Assembly (NCBI RefSeq): GCF_000701705.1
Contig: NZ_JNJP01000003.1
Location: 1-64,000 of the forward strand
DNA: 64,000 nucleotides
Direction: 5' to 3'
DNA from: Bilophila wadsworthia ATCC 49260
Lineage (GTDB): Bacteria > Desulfobacterota > Desulfovibrionia > Desulfovibrionales > Desulfovibrionaceae
Shown here: in pieces, positions 34,448-42,564 of the stretch
Position numbering within the stretch: position 1 is the stretch's first letter
Layout of the letters: every line of letters starts with the position of its first letter
Notes under the pieces: model-generated
Database searches by the model: none
What the model was told of the DNA's origin: nothing
What the model saw: the letters and a program-made list of their open reading frames with translations, nothing else
Made by a program: the position numbers and the translations under genes

Positions 34448-35332
34448 ATGCCTGCACACAAAAAAAGGAACATTTCTTGTGGGCTTTTCGCCGCATTGTT
34501 TTGTTTGCTGTTGTCCGGCGCGGCAATCGCGGCTTCTTCCCCTACGCAGCAGGTTCCAAACGGAGGCAAGAACATGAGCAGAGCCGCCTTGGCCGAAAAG
34601 AAACAGTTGGAACGTTTCGGAAACGCCCGGTCTCCTTTAGAGGCGACCGATCCGGATTTCGCCGAGATGCGGGATCGCCTCATCTGGGGCGAAGTCGCGT
34701 GGCACGGGTCGCTCGACGCCAAAATGCAGGAGCTGATCACGCTGGTCGTCCTGACGGCTAGCCAGACGTTGGACGGCTTCGCCCCGCATGTGGGCGCGGC
34801 CTTGCAGGTCGGGGCGACGCCCGAGGAAATCAAGGAAGCGATGTACCAGTGCGCTCCGTATATCGGGTTCCCCAAGACCGAAAAAGCGCTCCGGCTGGTC
34901 AATGAGGTCTTCAGGGAAAAACGCATCCCGCTGCCCGTGGCCTCGCAGAAGACGGTAACGGAAGACGACCGCTTCATGCAGGGCGTCAAAGTGCAGAAGT
35001 CCATTTTCGGAGCGGCGATAGACGCCATGCACAAGAGCACGCCGCAGAACCAGCGGCATCTCCTCCGCGACATGCTCTCGGCATTCTGCTTTGGGGACGT
35101 GTATACGCGGAAGGGGTTGGACCTGCGGACCCGCGAAATCCTGACCTTTTGCATCATCAGCTCTTTGGGCGGGTGCGAGAGCCAGGTCAAGAGCCATGTG
35201 CAGGGCAACGTGAATGTGGGGAACACGAAAGAAAACCTGATCGACGCGCTGACGTGTTGCCTGCCGTATATCGGATTCCCCCGGACACTGAACGCGCTCG
35301 GGTGCGTCAACGCGGTCATCCCGGAAAACTAG
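34448..35332 (+). CDS. Exported tandem carboxymuconolactone-decarboxylase-family protein
   Basis: The protein has 294 residues. A Sec signal (ISCGLFAALFCLLLSGAAIAA) is followed by two CMD/AhpD-like domains: about 70-160 with LITLVVLTASQTLDGFAPHVGAAL...PYIGFPKTEKAL, and about 195-290 with REILTFCIISSLGGCESQVKSHV...PYIGFPRTLNAL. The second carries a Cys but not a clear AhpD CxxC pair, so peroxidase activity is uncertain. GGAGG lies seven bases before the ATG. It is divergent from the AraC gene and very likely its target; function is otherwise open. Confidence 0.85.
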   Translation: MPAHKKRNISCGLFAALFCLLLSGAAIAASSPTQQVPNGGKNMSRAALAEKKQLERFGNARSPLEATDPDFAEMRDRLIWGEVAWHGSLDAKMQELITLVVLTASQTLDGFAPHVGAALQVGATPEEIKEAMYQCAPYIGFPKTEKALRLVNEVFREKRIPLPVASQKTVTEDDRFMQGVKVQKSIFGAAIDAMHKSTPQNQRHLLRDMLSAFCFGDVYTRKGLDLRTREILTFCIISSLGGCESQVKSHVQGNVNVGNTKENLIDALTCCLPYIGFPRTLNALGCVNAVIPEN

Positions 35333-35484
35333 CGGGGGCTCGCCCGCTTTCCCGTTCAGGAGGCGTGGTTTCCCTTCCGTATTGAGAGTGTCCCGGTGTG
35401 CATGAGGGCTTCGCTGTGAGCCGCGCACCGGGTGCCGGAGTTCCCGCCGTACTCGGCGGGGCAGTTTGCAAACAAGGAGAAAGT

Positions 35485-36618
35485 ATGTCTGTTCCCGTTT
35501 ATCTGGCAAAACTTGCTGTAAAAAATCCTTCCGATCACCGGCTCGCCAAGATCAAGCGGCTCTGCGACGCCGTGGGGCTTGCGGACAAGGTGAAGCCGCT
35601 CGGCACGGTCGGCGAGGATGAGGTCGTTGCCATCAAGCTGCACTTCGGCGAAGCGGGCAACGATACCTACCTGCACCCGACGTTCGTGCGGCAGGTCGTG
35701 GATTGCGTGAAGGCGACGGGGGCCCGCCCGTTCCTGACGGATACCTGCACGCTCTACAAGTCCACCCGCCATAACGCCGTGGATCATCTGGAAACGGCGT
35801 ATCGCCACGGTTTTACGCCCTATGTCGTGGACGCTCCGGTGATCATGGCCGACGGCGTGACCAGCAAGTGCTACGAGGAAGTGGCCGTCAACCTGAAACA
35901 TTTCGCTTCGGTCAAGATTGCGCAGGCGTTCCTTTCCGCCAATGCGATGGTCGTTCTGTCCCACTTCAAGGGGCACGCGATGGGCGGTTTCGGCGGCGCG
36001 ATCAAGAACCTCGCCATGGGCTGCGCCCCGCAGGCCGGGAAAATCGATCAGCACGGCAGAAACGTCGTGATCTACCCGAAATGCATCGGCTGCGGGCAGT
36101 GCGTACCGCTGTGCCCGAGGAGCGCGCTTTCATTGGAAAAAGCCGAGAAGGGCCGCCATGCCGTCATCGACAAGGAACGCTGCATCGGTTGTTACGAATG
36201 CGTAACGGCATGTAAACAGGGGGCCATCGGCGTCGACACGCCCAACGAGTATTCCGACTTCGCCGAGCGCATGGCGGAATACGCCTATGGCGCGGTGAAG
36301 GGCAAGGAAGGCCGCATTTGCTACCTGAACTTCCTGCTCAACGTGACGCCGCAGTGCGACTGCGCCGGATGGTCCGAGCCGGCGATTGTCCCGGATCTGG
36401 GTATCCTCGCTTCGGAGGACCCCGTAGCGCTGGACACGGCCTGTTTCGATCTGGTGAAGGAAGCGCACAGCCTCATTCCGCTGGGCGAGCACGGCGCGCA
36501 CTCCTGCGGCTACGACAAGTTCTCGGCGCTGCATCCGAATACGCGGGGCTGGCATCAGGTTGAGTATGCCGAATCCATCGGCATGGGTTCGCGGGATTAT
36601 GAACTGATCACGGTGTAA
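35485..36618 (+). CDS. DUF362 domain protein with two 4Fe-4S clusters
   Basis: The protein has 377 residues. The DUF362 domain fills the N-terminal 190 and C-terminal 90 residues (VVAIKLHFGEAGNDTYLHPTFVRQV, LSHFKGHAMGGFGGAIKNLAMG). An inserted bacterial-type ferredoxin domain has CIGCGQCVPLCP and CIGCYECVTACK. The function of DUF362 proteins is unknown. There is no signal peptide, so it is cytoplasmic. AAGGAG lies seven bases before the ATG. It precedes larB by 133 bases on the same strand and so may be part of the nickel-pincer cofactor operon. Confidence 0.88.
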   Translation: MSVPVYLAKLAVKNPSDHRLAKIKRLCDAVGLADKVKPLGTVGEDEVVAIKLHFGEAGNDTYLHPTFVRQVVDCVKATGARPFLTDTCTLYKSTRHNAVDHLETAYRHGFTPYVVDAPVIMADGVTSKCYEEVAVNLKHFASVKIAQAFLSANAMVVLSHFKGHAMGGFGGAIKNLAMGCAPQAGKIDQHGRNVVIYPKCIGCGQCVPLCPRSALSLEKAEKGRHAVIDKERCIGCYECVTACKQGAIGVDTPNEYSDFAERMAEYAYGAVKGKEGRICYLNFLLNVTPQCDCAGWSEPAIVPDLGILASEDPVALDTACFDLVKEAHSLIPLGEHGAHSCGYDKFSALHPNTRGWHQVEYAESIGMGSRDYELITV

Positions 36619-36751
36619 GGCGCCGTTCGCGGGCGGCCATGATGCGGATGCGCCCGGGCGCATGGCTGCCCGCACCGGTGGGGCGGGGCTCCCCTCGGCC
36701 TTCACCCCGGCGGCGTGGTGTTTCGGAATTTTCCAAAAGACGGGTAAGGAT

Positions 36752-37405
36752 ATGGAGCACGGCATTCTGTTTGATCACGCCCGGACGGCCCGGATCGGGC
36801 TGCCGGAAGCGGTTTTTTGCGAAGGGAAGCCTTTCGAGGCGCTCGTGGAGCTGCTCTCCCGTTTTGGCAGGGGCTCGGGGCATCCGGTCCTGTTCACACG
36901 GCTTGCCCCGGACGTGTTCGCCCGGGTTCCCGCCGAGATCCGCGCAGGGTATGACTACCATCCCCTGTCGCGTACCGCGTTCGGGGACGCGCTCCCGCCG
37001 AAGGGCAAGGGCAGGGTCGCCGTCATTTCCGCGGGCACGGCGGACGGCTTCGTAGCCTGGGAGGCGGCGCGGACGCTGGCGTATCTGGGCATCGGGCACA
37101 AACTGTTTGAAGACTGCGGCGTTGCCGGGTTGTGGCGGCTCGCGGAGCGGCTGGAGGAGATCAATACCTTCGATGCCGTGATCGTGGTTGCCGGGCTCGA
37201 CGCCGCGCTGGTCAGCGTGATGGGCGGGCTTACGCCCAAGCCGATCTTCGGCGTGCCGACGTCCGTTGGGTACGGTGCGGCGCAGGGCGGACGGGCCGCG
37301 CTGGCGAGTATGCTTTCAAGCTGCGCTCCCGGCGTGGGGATCATGAATATCGACAACGGGTACGGCGCGGCCTGCGCCGCCGCAAGGGTGGTAAACGGAT
37401 TATGA
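36752..37405 (+). CDS. larB: LarB, nickel-pincer cofactor biosynthesis carboxylase
   Basis: The protein has 217 residues. LarB carboxylates and hydrolyses nicotinic acid adenine dinucleotide to give pyridinium-3,5-biscarboxylate mononucleotide, the first step of the lactate-racemase cofactor. The PurE-like C-terminal domain is clear: VAVISAGTADGFVAWEAARTL, FDAVIVVAGLDAALVSVMGGLTPKPIFGVPTSVGYGA and GVGIMNIDNGYGAA. The N-terminus starts MEHGILFDHARTARIGLPEAVFCEGK, the family opening; the frame is open upstream, but AAGGA lies just before this ATG. Its TGA overlaps the larC ATG. Confidence 0.92.
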   Translation: MEHGILFDHARTARIGLPEAVFCEGKPFEALVELLSRFGRGSGHPVLFTRLAPDVFARVPAEIRAGYDYHPLSRTAFGDALPPKGKGRVAVISAGTADGFVAWEAARTLAYLGIGHKLFEDCGVAGLWRLAERLEEINTFDAVIVVAGLDAALVSVMGGLTPKPIFGVPTSVGYGAAQGGRAALASMLSSCAPGVGIMNIDNGYGAACAAARVVNGL

Positions 37406-38244
37406 GCGAAGCGCACGCACACGGGGATCATGCCCACCGCCATGAACACCATCATGAGCACGGCCATACGCATGAAACGGCCCACGGGGATGGGCGGGGC
37501 AAAGCCCGGGGAGGCCGCATCCTGACCATCCGGTCACATTCCGGCTTGTCCGGGGATATGTTCCTTGCCGGGCTGCTGCGCATGACGGAACTCGGCGAGG
37601 CGGAAACGGACAGGCTGCTTGCCGCCGTGCTGCCCGAGCTCGCCGGGACCGTGCGCCTGACGCGGCGGCAGGTGAACCGTATCGGCGGCTGGTTCGCGGA
37701 CGTGTCGCTTCCCCACCAGCACGAACACCGCACCCTTGAGGATATTCTTGGGATCATCGCCGGGAGCGGCATGGACGATGAGCCGAAGCGCTTGGCCTCG
37801 GATACGTTCACGTTGCTGGCGAAGGCCGAAGCCGCCGTGCACGGCATGAAGCCGGAGGCCGTCCGTTTTCATGAGGTCGGCGCGCTGGACAGCATCCTGG
37901 ACATTTGTATGGCCTGCGTCCTGTTCACGCGGCTCTCGCCCGCGCGGTTTGTGGTCAGCCCCCTGCCCATTGCGGACGGGGAGGTCGTTTGCGCCCACGG
38001 CGTCATACCCGTTCCGGCTCCTGCGGTACTGGAACTGCTCGAAGGCATTCCCGTCCGTCCGTTCTCCGGGGAAGGCGAAACCGTGACGCCCACAGCCATC
38101 GCCCTGCTTCGCAGCCTTGGAGCGACGTTCGGGCCGTGGCCCGCCATGCTGGTGGAAAAACGGGCTCTGGTCTACGGGTCGCGTGTTTTCGCCAATGCGC
38201 CCAACGGGACGATCTTCGCCTGTGGTACGGAGCTTGAAGGCTGA
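37402..38244 (+). CDS. larC: LarC1-only nickel insertion protein
   Basis: The protein has 280 residues. LarC inserts nickel into the pincer nucleotide and is usually about 400-420 residues. A histidine-rich N-terminal tail (residues 4-28, thirteen His, probably nickel binding) precedes the LarC1 domain: SGLSGDMFLAGLLRM, VRFHEVGALDSILDI, PAPAVLELLEGIPV and GEGETVTPTAIALLRSLGATFGP. It stops at ANAPNGTIFACGTELEG, the usual end of LarC1; the LarC2 domain is missing and only 64 bases remain before larE. In Lactobacillus LarC2 is made by frameshifting, but no second half is present here. It overlaps larB by ATGA. Confidence 0.9.
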   Translation: MSEAHAHGDHAHRHEHHHEHGHTHETAHGDGRGKARGGRILTIRSHSGLSGDMFLAGLLRMTELGEAETDRLLAAVLPELAGTVRLTRRQVNRIGGWFADVSLPHQHEHRTLEDILGIIAGSGMDDEPKRLASDTFTLLAKAEAAVHGMKPEAVRFHEVGALDSILDICMACVLFTRLSPARFVVSPLPIADGEVVCAHGVIPVPAPAVLELLEGIPVRPFSGEGETVTPTAIALLRSLGATFGPWPAMLVEKRALVYGSRVFANAPNGTIFACGTELEG

Positions 38245-38308
38245 TGCCGCCGTATCGGTGAACGGGGTTTCCGGCATTTTTTTGTAAGTGTATGAGGGTA
38301 TTGCCGTG

Positions 38309-39148
38309 ATGGATTCAAGTATGACCGCCGCGTCTCCGGAGGAAACCGCGCTCCTGCCGCGTCTTGAAAGCGTCCTCGGCGTCCTCGCGGCAGGGAACCG
38401 TTTTGCTTTGGCCTACTCGGGTGGGCTGGACAGCCGTTTTCTCGCTCATGCTGCCCAGCGGTTCGGCTTCGAGCCCGTACTGCTGCACATCGTCGGACCG
38501 CACATTCCCCCGGAAGAGACGGACTACGCGCGTCATTGGGCGGCCTCCCGGGAGCTCGCCTATGAGGAACTTCCCGCCGATCCATTGGATTTAGCTTTGG
38601 TGGCCTCCGGGGATCGCCGCCGTTGTTATGCGTGCAAGCGTAACCTGTTTTCCTTGCTGAAAGCTCGAACCGACCTTCCCCTGTGCGACGGTACGAACGC
38701 TTCCGATGCGGGGCAGTACCGCCCCGGCATACGGGCCGTCGAGGAACTCGGCATCCTGTCCCCGCTGGCTTCCGCCGGCCTGACCAAGGCGGACATCCAT
38801 CGGTGCGCCGCACTGACGGGAATGGAAGATCCGGAGCAGAAAGCCCGGCCTTGCCTGCTGACGCGGCTCCCGTACGGCATGAAGCCGGAGCGTTCCCTGC
38901 TCGCGGGGCTTGCCGCCGGTGAGCGGGCCGTTCATGGTGTGTTCGCCTCGGCCGGACTGCCCGGGCCGGATTTCCGTCTGCGTCTCGTCGATGCGGAACG
39001 GCTGGAATTGCACGTCCTGCCGGAGCCCGCCCTTGCTCCCGGCCTTTGTGCCGAGCTGGCCCGCCGCATTGCCGAAGCCGTTCCCCAGCTTCCGCCTCCC
39101 CGTGTGGTCAGGGTGGAAACGCTTTCCGGCTTTTTCGACAGGGCCTGA
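38309..39148 (+). CDS. larE: LarE, ATP-dependent sulfur transferase of pincer cofactor
   Basis: The protein has 279 residues. A PP-loop ATP-pyrophosphatase motif (ALAYSGGLDSRFLAHAA) is followed by RRCYACKRNLFSLL and RPCLLTRLPYG. The last Cys is at the place of the sacrificial cysteine whose sulfur LarE gives to the cofactor; the extra CxxC may mean a cluster-dependent version. It adenylates the carboxylates and converts them to thiocarboxylates. The ATG at 38309 is used; a GTG at 38288 is possible. It is the third gene of the lar set, and no larA is in the window. Confidence 0.9.
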   Translation: MDSSMTAASPEETALLPRLESVLGVLAAGNRFALAYSGGLDSRFLAHAAQRFGFEPVLLHIVGPHIPPEETDYARHWAASRELAYEELPADPLDLALVASGDRRRCYACKRNLFSLLKARTDLPLCDGTNASDAGQYRPGIRAVEELGILSPLASAGLTKADIHRCAALTGMEDPEQKARPCLLTRLPYGMKPERSLLAGLAAGERAVHGVFASAGLPGPDFRLRLVDAERLELHVLPEPALAPGLCAELARRIAEAVPQLPPPRVVRVETLSGFFDRA

Positions 39149-39474
39149 GCCGTTTTCCTCCTCCCCCGCCTCTGGGATCTCCTTGCTTTTTCTGTCGCCC
39201 TGTCTCTGGGAAGCGTTGCCGGACATTGTCCGTATCTCGTGCCGTGTCCTTCAATGGTACATCTTCATGTACTTTCCTCAGATGTGCGCCCGCGTGTCCG
39301 AAGAGACAGCCATAGGCTCTTGCAGAGGGGAGGGAAGAGAGGATCAGGCAAAAAATGGGTAGAATCGTATCTACTCACAGAGGTTCGGAGGCAGTATATC
39401 TGATTCATGGAATTGTTGATCCGTATGGATGGAATACACAGCTGAAAGTTCGAAACGGACAAGAGAGGATTGTT
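39149..39474. other. Promoter region of flavodoxin gene
   Basis: No gene is seen. It contains copy 2 of the shared 39-bp element (39337-39375), about 100 bases upstream of the flavodoxin start. Confidence 0.5.
39337..39375. promoter_or_regulatory. Shared regulatory element, copy 2 (candidate AraC site)
   Basis: It aligns without gaps to 34287-34325 (30 of 39 identical), with ATCAGGCA and ATCGTATCT at the same spacing. It links this promoter to the AraC gene at 33.3-34.2 kb. Confidence 0.65.
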
Positions 39475-40086
39475 ATGAGCAAGGCACTGGAAATCGATTC
39501 GTCCAGAAGAAGTCTGCTGAAATATACGGTCGCCGGGCTGCTTGCCGGGTTCGGAGGTCGTTTGTTGCCGCATGTTTCGTCGGCCTATGCCGCCACGGAG
39601 GGCGGAGCCAAGGCGTTGGTCGTCTACTATTCCCGTTCCGGCAACACGCGCGCCGTCGCCGAGGCCATTCATGCGGCGGTCGGCGGGGATATTGTGGAAC
39701 TTCAGCCGGTGACGCCGTATCCCGAGGCGTACCGTGCGACCACGGATCAGGCGAAGCAGGAACTGGCGTCGGGCTACAAGCCGCCTTTGAAGCACAGGAT
39801 CGGGCACATCGAGGCGTACGACGTCGTTTTCGTGGGATCGCCCAACTGGTGGGGCACTGTAGCCGGGCCGGTGAGGACGTTCCTGTCCGAGTACGATTTG
39901 GCGGGCAAGCGGATTGCCCCGTTCATCACGCATGAGGGCAGCGCGCTGGGCCGCAGCGTTGCGGACATCAAGACGTTTTGCCCGAAGGCGGTTGTTCTGG
40001 ACGGGCTTGCCGTCAGGGGAAGCCGGGCCGCTTCCGCGCAAGGCGAGGTGGCCGCGTGGCTTCGCAAGATCGGCATGGGAAAATAA
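39475..40086 (+). CDS. Tat-exported flavodoxin-like protein
   Basis: The protein has 203 residues. The N-terminus has a twin-arginine signal (SSRRSLLKYTVAGLLAGFGG...SSAYAA). A flavodoxin domain with the FMN phosphate loop YYSRSGNTRAVAEAI and NWWGTVAGPVRTFL follows. Export implies that FMN-loaded protein is folded before transport. GAGAGG precedes the ATG. It is followed 22 bases later by a second flavin protein gene, probably in one operon, and carries the shared element in its promoter, so it may belong to the AraC regulon with the CMD protein. Confidence 0.87.
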   Translation: MSKALEIDSSRRSLLKYTVAGLLAGFGGRLLPHVSSAYAATEGGAKALVVYYSRSGNTRAVAEAIHAAVGGDIVELQPVTPYPEAYRATTDQAKQELASGYKPPLKHRIGHIEAYDVVFVGSPNWWGTVAGPVRTFLSEYDLAGKRIAPFITHEGSALGRSVADIKTFCPKAVVLDGLAVRGSRAASAQGEVAAWLRKIGMGK

Positions 40087-40108
40087 CCTTTTCGTCGAGA
40101 GGAATGTC

Positions 40109-40648
40109 ATGAGCAAAAATATACTGATACTGTCGGGGAGCCCCAGAAAGGGCGGCAATTCCGATATATTGTGTGATCGCTTCATGGAAGGCGCGCGGGA
40201 ATCCGGCCATCGGGCCGAAAAGGTTTTCCTCCGCGACAAAAACATCGGCTATTGCATCGGCTGTGAAGCCTGCCACCAGAACAACGGCGTCTGCGTGCAG
40301 AAGGACGATATGGCCGAGATTCTGGGAAAGATGATCGCCGCTGACGTGATCGTCATGGCGACGCCGGTGTATTTCTATACGATGGATGCGCAGATGAAGA
40401 CGCTTATTGATCGGTGCGTCGCCCGGTATACGGAAATCAGCAACAAGGCGTTTTACTTCATCGCCACCGCCGCCGACGGCGAAAAGCGGTCGCTGGAGAG
40501 GACCATCGAAGGGTTCCGCGGGTTCCTGTACTGTCTGGAAGGCGCGCAGGAAAAGGGCATCGTTTACGGATCGGGCGCATGGAAAAAAGGCGACATCAAG
40601 GAAAGCCCGGCTCTGAATGAGGCATACGAAATGGGGCGGCACGCATAA
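40109..40648 (+). CDS. NADPH-dependent FMN reductase / iron-sulfur flavoprotein-like
   Basis: The protein has 179 residues. A flavodoxin-like fold opens with ILSGSPRKGGNSDILCDRF (phosphate-binding loop). It continues with a Cys-rich loop CIGCEACHQNNGVCVQKDDM and TPVYFYTMDAQMKTLIDRC. The cysteine spacing resembles iron-sulfur flavoproteins, so it may bind a 4Fe-4S cluster beside FMN. It has no signal peptide, unlike its neighbour, so it could be the cytoplasmic donor or act separately. GAGAGGAA is the ribosome site. Confidence 0.87.
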   Translation: MSKNILILSGSPRKGGNSDILCDRFMEGARESGHRAEKVFLRDKNIGYCIGCEACHQNNGVCVQKDDMAEILGKMIAADVIVMATPVYFYTMDAQMKTLIDRCVARYTEISNKAFYFIATAADGEKRSLERTIEGFRGFLYCLEGAQEKGIVYGSGAWKKGDIKESPALNEAYEMGRHA

Positions 40649-40725
40649 GTTCCGGTATGCCGATTCTGTGCGGCGTCCCGGTTGCGGCTGGACGGCGGCC
40701 GAATGGAGCGTCTCCCCCTATCCTT

Positions 40726-40780
40726 CCTCCATATAAGGACACCCGCTCGGATTGACTGAGCGGGTGTTCTTATATGGAGG
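40726..40780. terminator. Large hairpin, bidirectional terminator
   Basis: The arms at 40726-40748 and 40758-40780 pair over 23 bp with one G-U pair and a 9-base loop. It separates the flavin gene pair (plus) from the convergent amidohydrolase (minus). It has no long T-run. Confidence 0.65.
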
Positions 40781-40898
40781 TTGGTTCCCCCGGCGGCCGC
40801 CCGGAGGAATGGGCGAGTGTGCCGCCGGGGGAACCCCAAATCGCACCGGGCGGGGGAAGGGGGATCATCCTTTGCCCGGTGCGTTGGGGACGGGGACA

Positions 40899-42539
40899 TT
40901 ACAGGGAGCCGTAGACGAGCCGGTTGCCCACCAGGGTCGCCAGAATCGGGATGTCCCTGATGCGTTCGGGCGCGATTTCAAGCGGGTTCTCGCCGAGGAT
41001 GACCATATCGGCGAGCTTGCCGGGCTCAAGGCTGCCCTTCATGCGTTCTTCATGGAACTGGTAGGCGCCCCATATGGTGACGCTTTTCAGGGCATCCAGC
41101 ACAGAGACGGTCTGATCCTCGCCGAGCACCTTGCCGCTGCCGGTGAGCCGGTTGACCGCCGACCAGACGGAGAGCAGCGGATCCATAGGCGTGACGGAGG
41201 TGTCGTTGTGGGAAGTGAAGGGGATGCCGCGTTTCAGGGCGCTCCGCAGCGGATCGATCCGGGATGCGCGGGCTTTCCCGAGGAAGATGTCCCGATGGCG
41301 GTCGCCCCAGTAATAGGTGTGTACGGTGAAGAAGGACGGAACCACGCCGAGCCGTTCGATGCGGTCGAGCTGATCCTCGCGGACGGTCTGGCAATGGATG
41401 ATGATGTGCCGCGCGTTGGCCCGGGGGTACGCCTTTTGCGCTTCCTCAAAGGCGTTGAGGATGTCTTCGATGCCCGCGTCGCCGTTGCCGTGGATGGCGA
41501 CCTGCCAGCCCTCTTCGTGGTAGCGGGTAACGATGTTGACGAGTTCACGGGGATTGTAGATGGGGTATCCGCGCCATGACCCGTCGGAGATGGCGTCCGG
41601 CAGCGAATGGTAGGGATTGCTCAGATAGCCGGTGTACCCTTGGAGGCTCCCGTCCTGAAACAGTTTCACAGCGCCCATGCTGAGCAGGCCGTCCTTGGTC
41701 AGGGGCGTGCCGCATTGCACGGTGGGGGCCAGCGAGAAGTCGAACCAGCCGTGCTTGGGCAGAAGCTGGACGCGGTTTTTGAGCATCCCCCGTTTGTGGG
41801 CGGTCATGTAGTTTTTCCACATGGCCGTGGTGACGCCGCCGTCGTGGGCGGTCGTCACGCCTTTGGCGACATAGTCGTCGGTAGCCCGTTCCACCGCGCC
41901 GAGCCATTTTTCCTCGGTCATCTGCGGGGAGGCTGCCAGAACCATCTCCATTGCGGCGGGTTCCTCCACCAATCCGGTGAGGCGGCCGTTGCCGTCATGC
42001 CGGAACACGCCGCCCGACGGATTCAGGGTTTCATCCGTGATTCCGGCTGCCTCAAACGCCTTGCTGTTGCACAGGGCCAGATGCCCGGAGATGTGGCGCA
42101 GGAACAGCGGGTGATCCGGGGCCATCGCGTCCAGTTCGGCAAGTGTGAAATGCCGCTCTTCGGCAACGGCGGTATCGTCATACCCCGCGCAGAGCAGCCA
42201 TTCCCCGGCGGGCATATCCGAAAGGGCTTCGCGTACCTTGCGGCGGATGTCGCCGTGCGTCCTCACGTCCCCGATGGGATGGGAATTCACGTCGAGATAG
42301 TATTTGTTGTACATGCCCGCGCGCATGAAATGGCTGTGGCAGTCGTAGAAGCCCGGCATCATGAACCGCCCGCCCAGATCGACGATGCGGGTTTCCGGGC
42401 CCTGGAACGGGGCCATTTCGGCTTCCGAGCCCACGGCAAGGATGGTTTCGCCGGATACGGCAAGGCAGGAAACGATGGAGCAGCGGGAATCCATCGTCAG
42501 GATGGTGCCGTTCCGGTAGATGTGAGTCGCTTGTTGCAT
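40899..42539 (-). CDS. Amidohydrolase, YtcJ-like (Amidohydro_3)
   Basis: The protein has 546 residues. The N-terminal metal motif DCHSHFMRAG, a middle HGNGDAGIEDILNAF and IIHCQ, SHNDTSVTPMDPL and the C-terminal GSLEPGKLADMVILGENPLEI are the Amidohydro_3/YtcJ layout. It has no signal peptide and should hydrolyse an amide or similar bond in the cytoplasm; the substrate is unknown. It is the last gene of the tctCBA row, 25 bases after tctA, which suggests it acts on the compound the transporter brings in. The second of two ATGs is used because GAGG precedes it. Confidence 0.88.
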   Translation of the reverse strand: MQQATHIYRNGTILTMDSRCSIVSCLAVSGETILAVGSEAEMAPFQGPETRIVDLGGRFMMPGFYDCHSHFMRAGMYNKYYLDVNSHPIGDVRTHGDIRRKVREALSDMPAGEWLLCAGYDDTAVAEERHFTLAELDAMAPDHPLFLRHISGHLALCNSKAFEAAGITDETLNPSGGVFRHDGNGRLTGLVEEPAAMEMVLAASPQMTEEKWLGAVERATDDYVAKGVTTAHDGGVTTAMWKNYMTAHKRGMLKNRVQLLPKHGWFDFSLAPTVQCGTPLTKDGLLSMGAVKLFQDGSLQGYTGYLSNPYHSLPDAISDGSWRGYPIYNPRELVNIVTRYHEEGWQVAIHGNGDAGIEDILNAFEEAQKAYPRANARHIIIHCQTVREDQLDRIERLGVVPSFFTVHTYYWGDRHRDIFLGKARASRIDPLRSALKRGIPFTSHNDTSVTPMDPLLSVWSAVNRLTGSGKVLGEDQTVSVLDALKSVTIWGAYQFHEERMKGSLEPGKLADMVILGENPLEIAPERIRDIPILATLVGNRLVYGSL

Positions 42540-42564
42540 GGCTGGCCTCATAAGGGTTGCGGGA

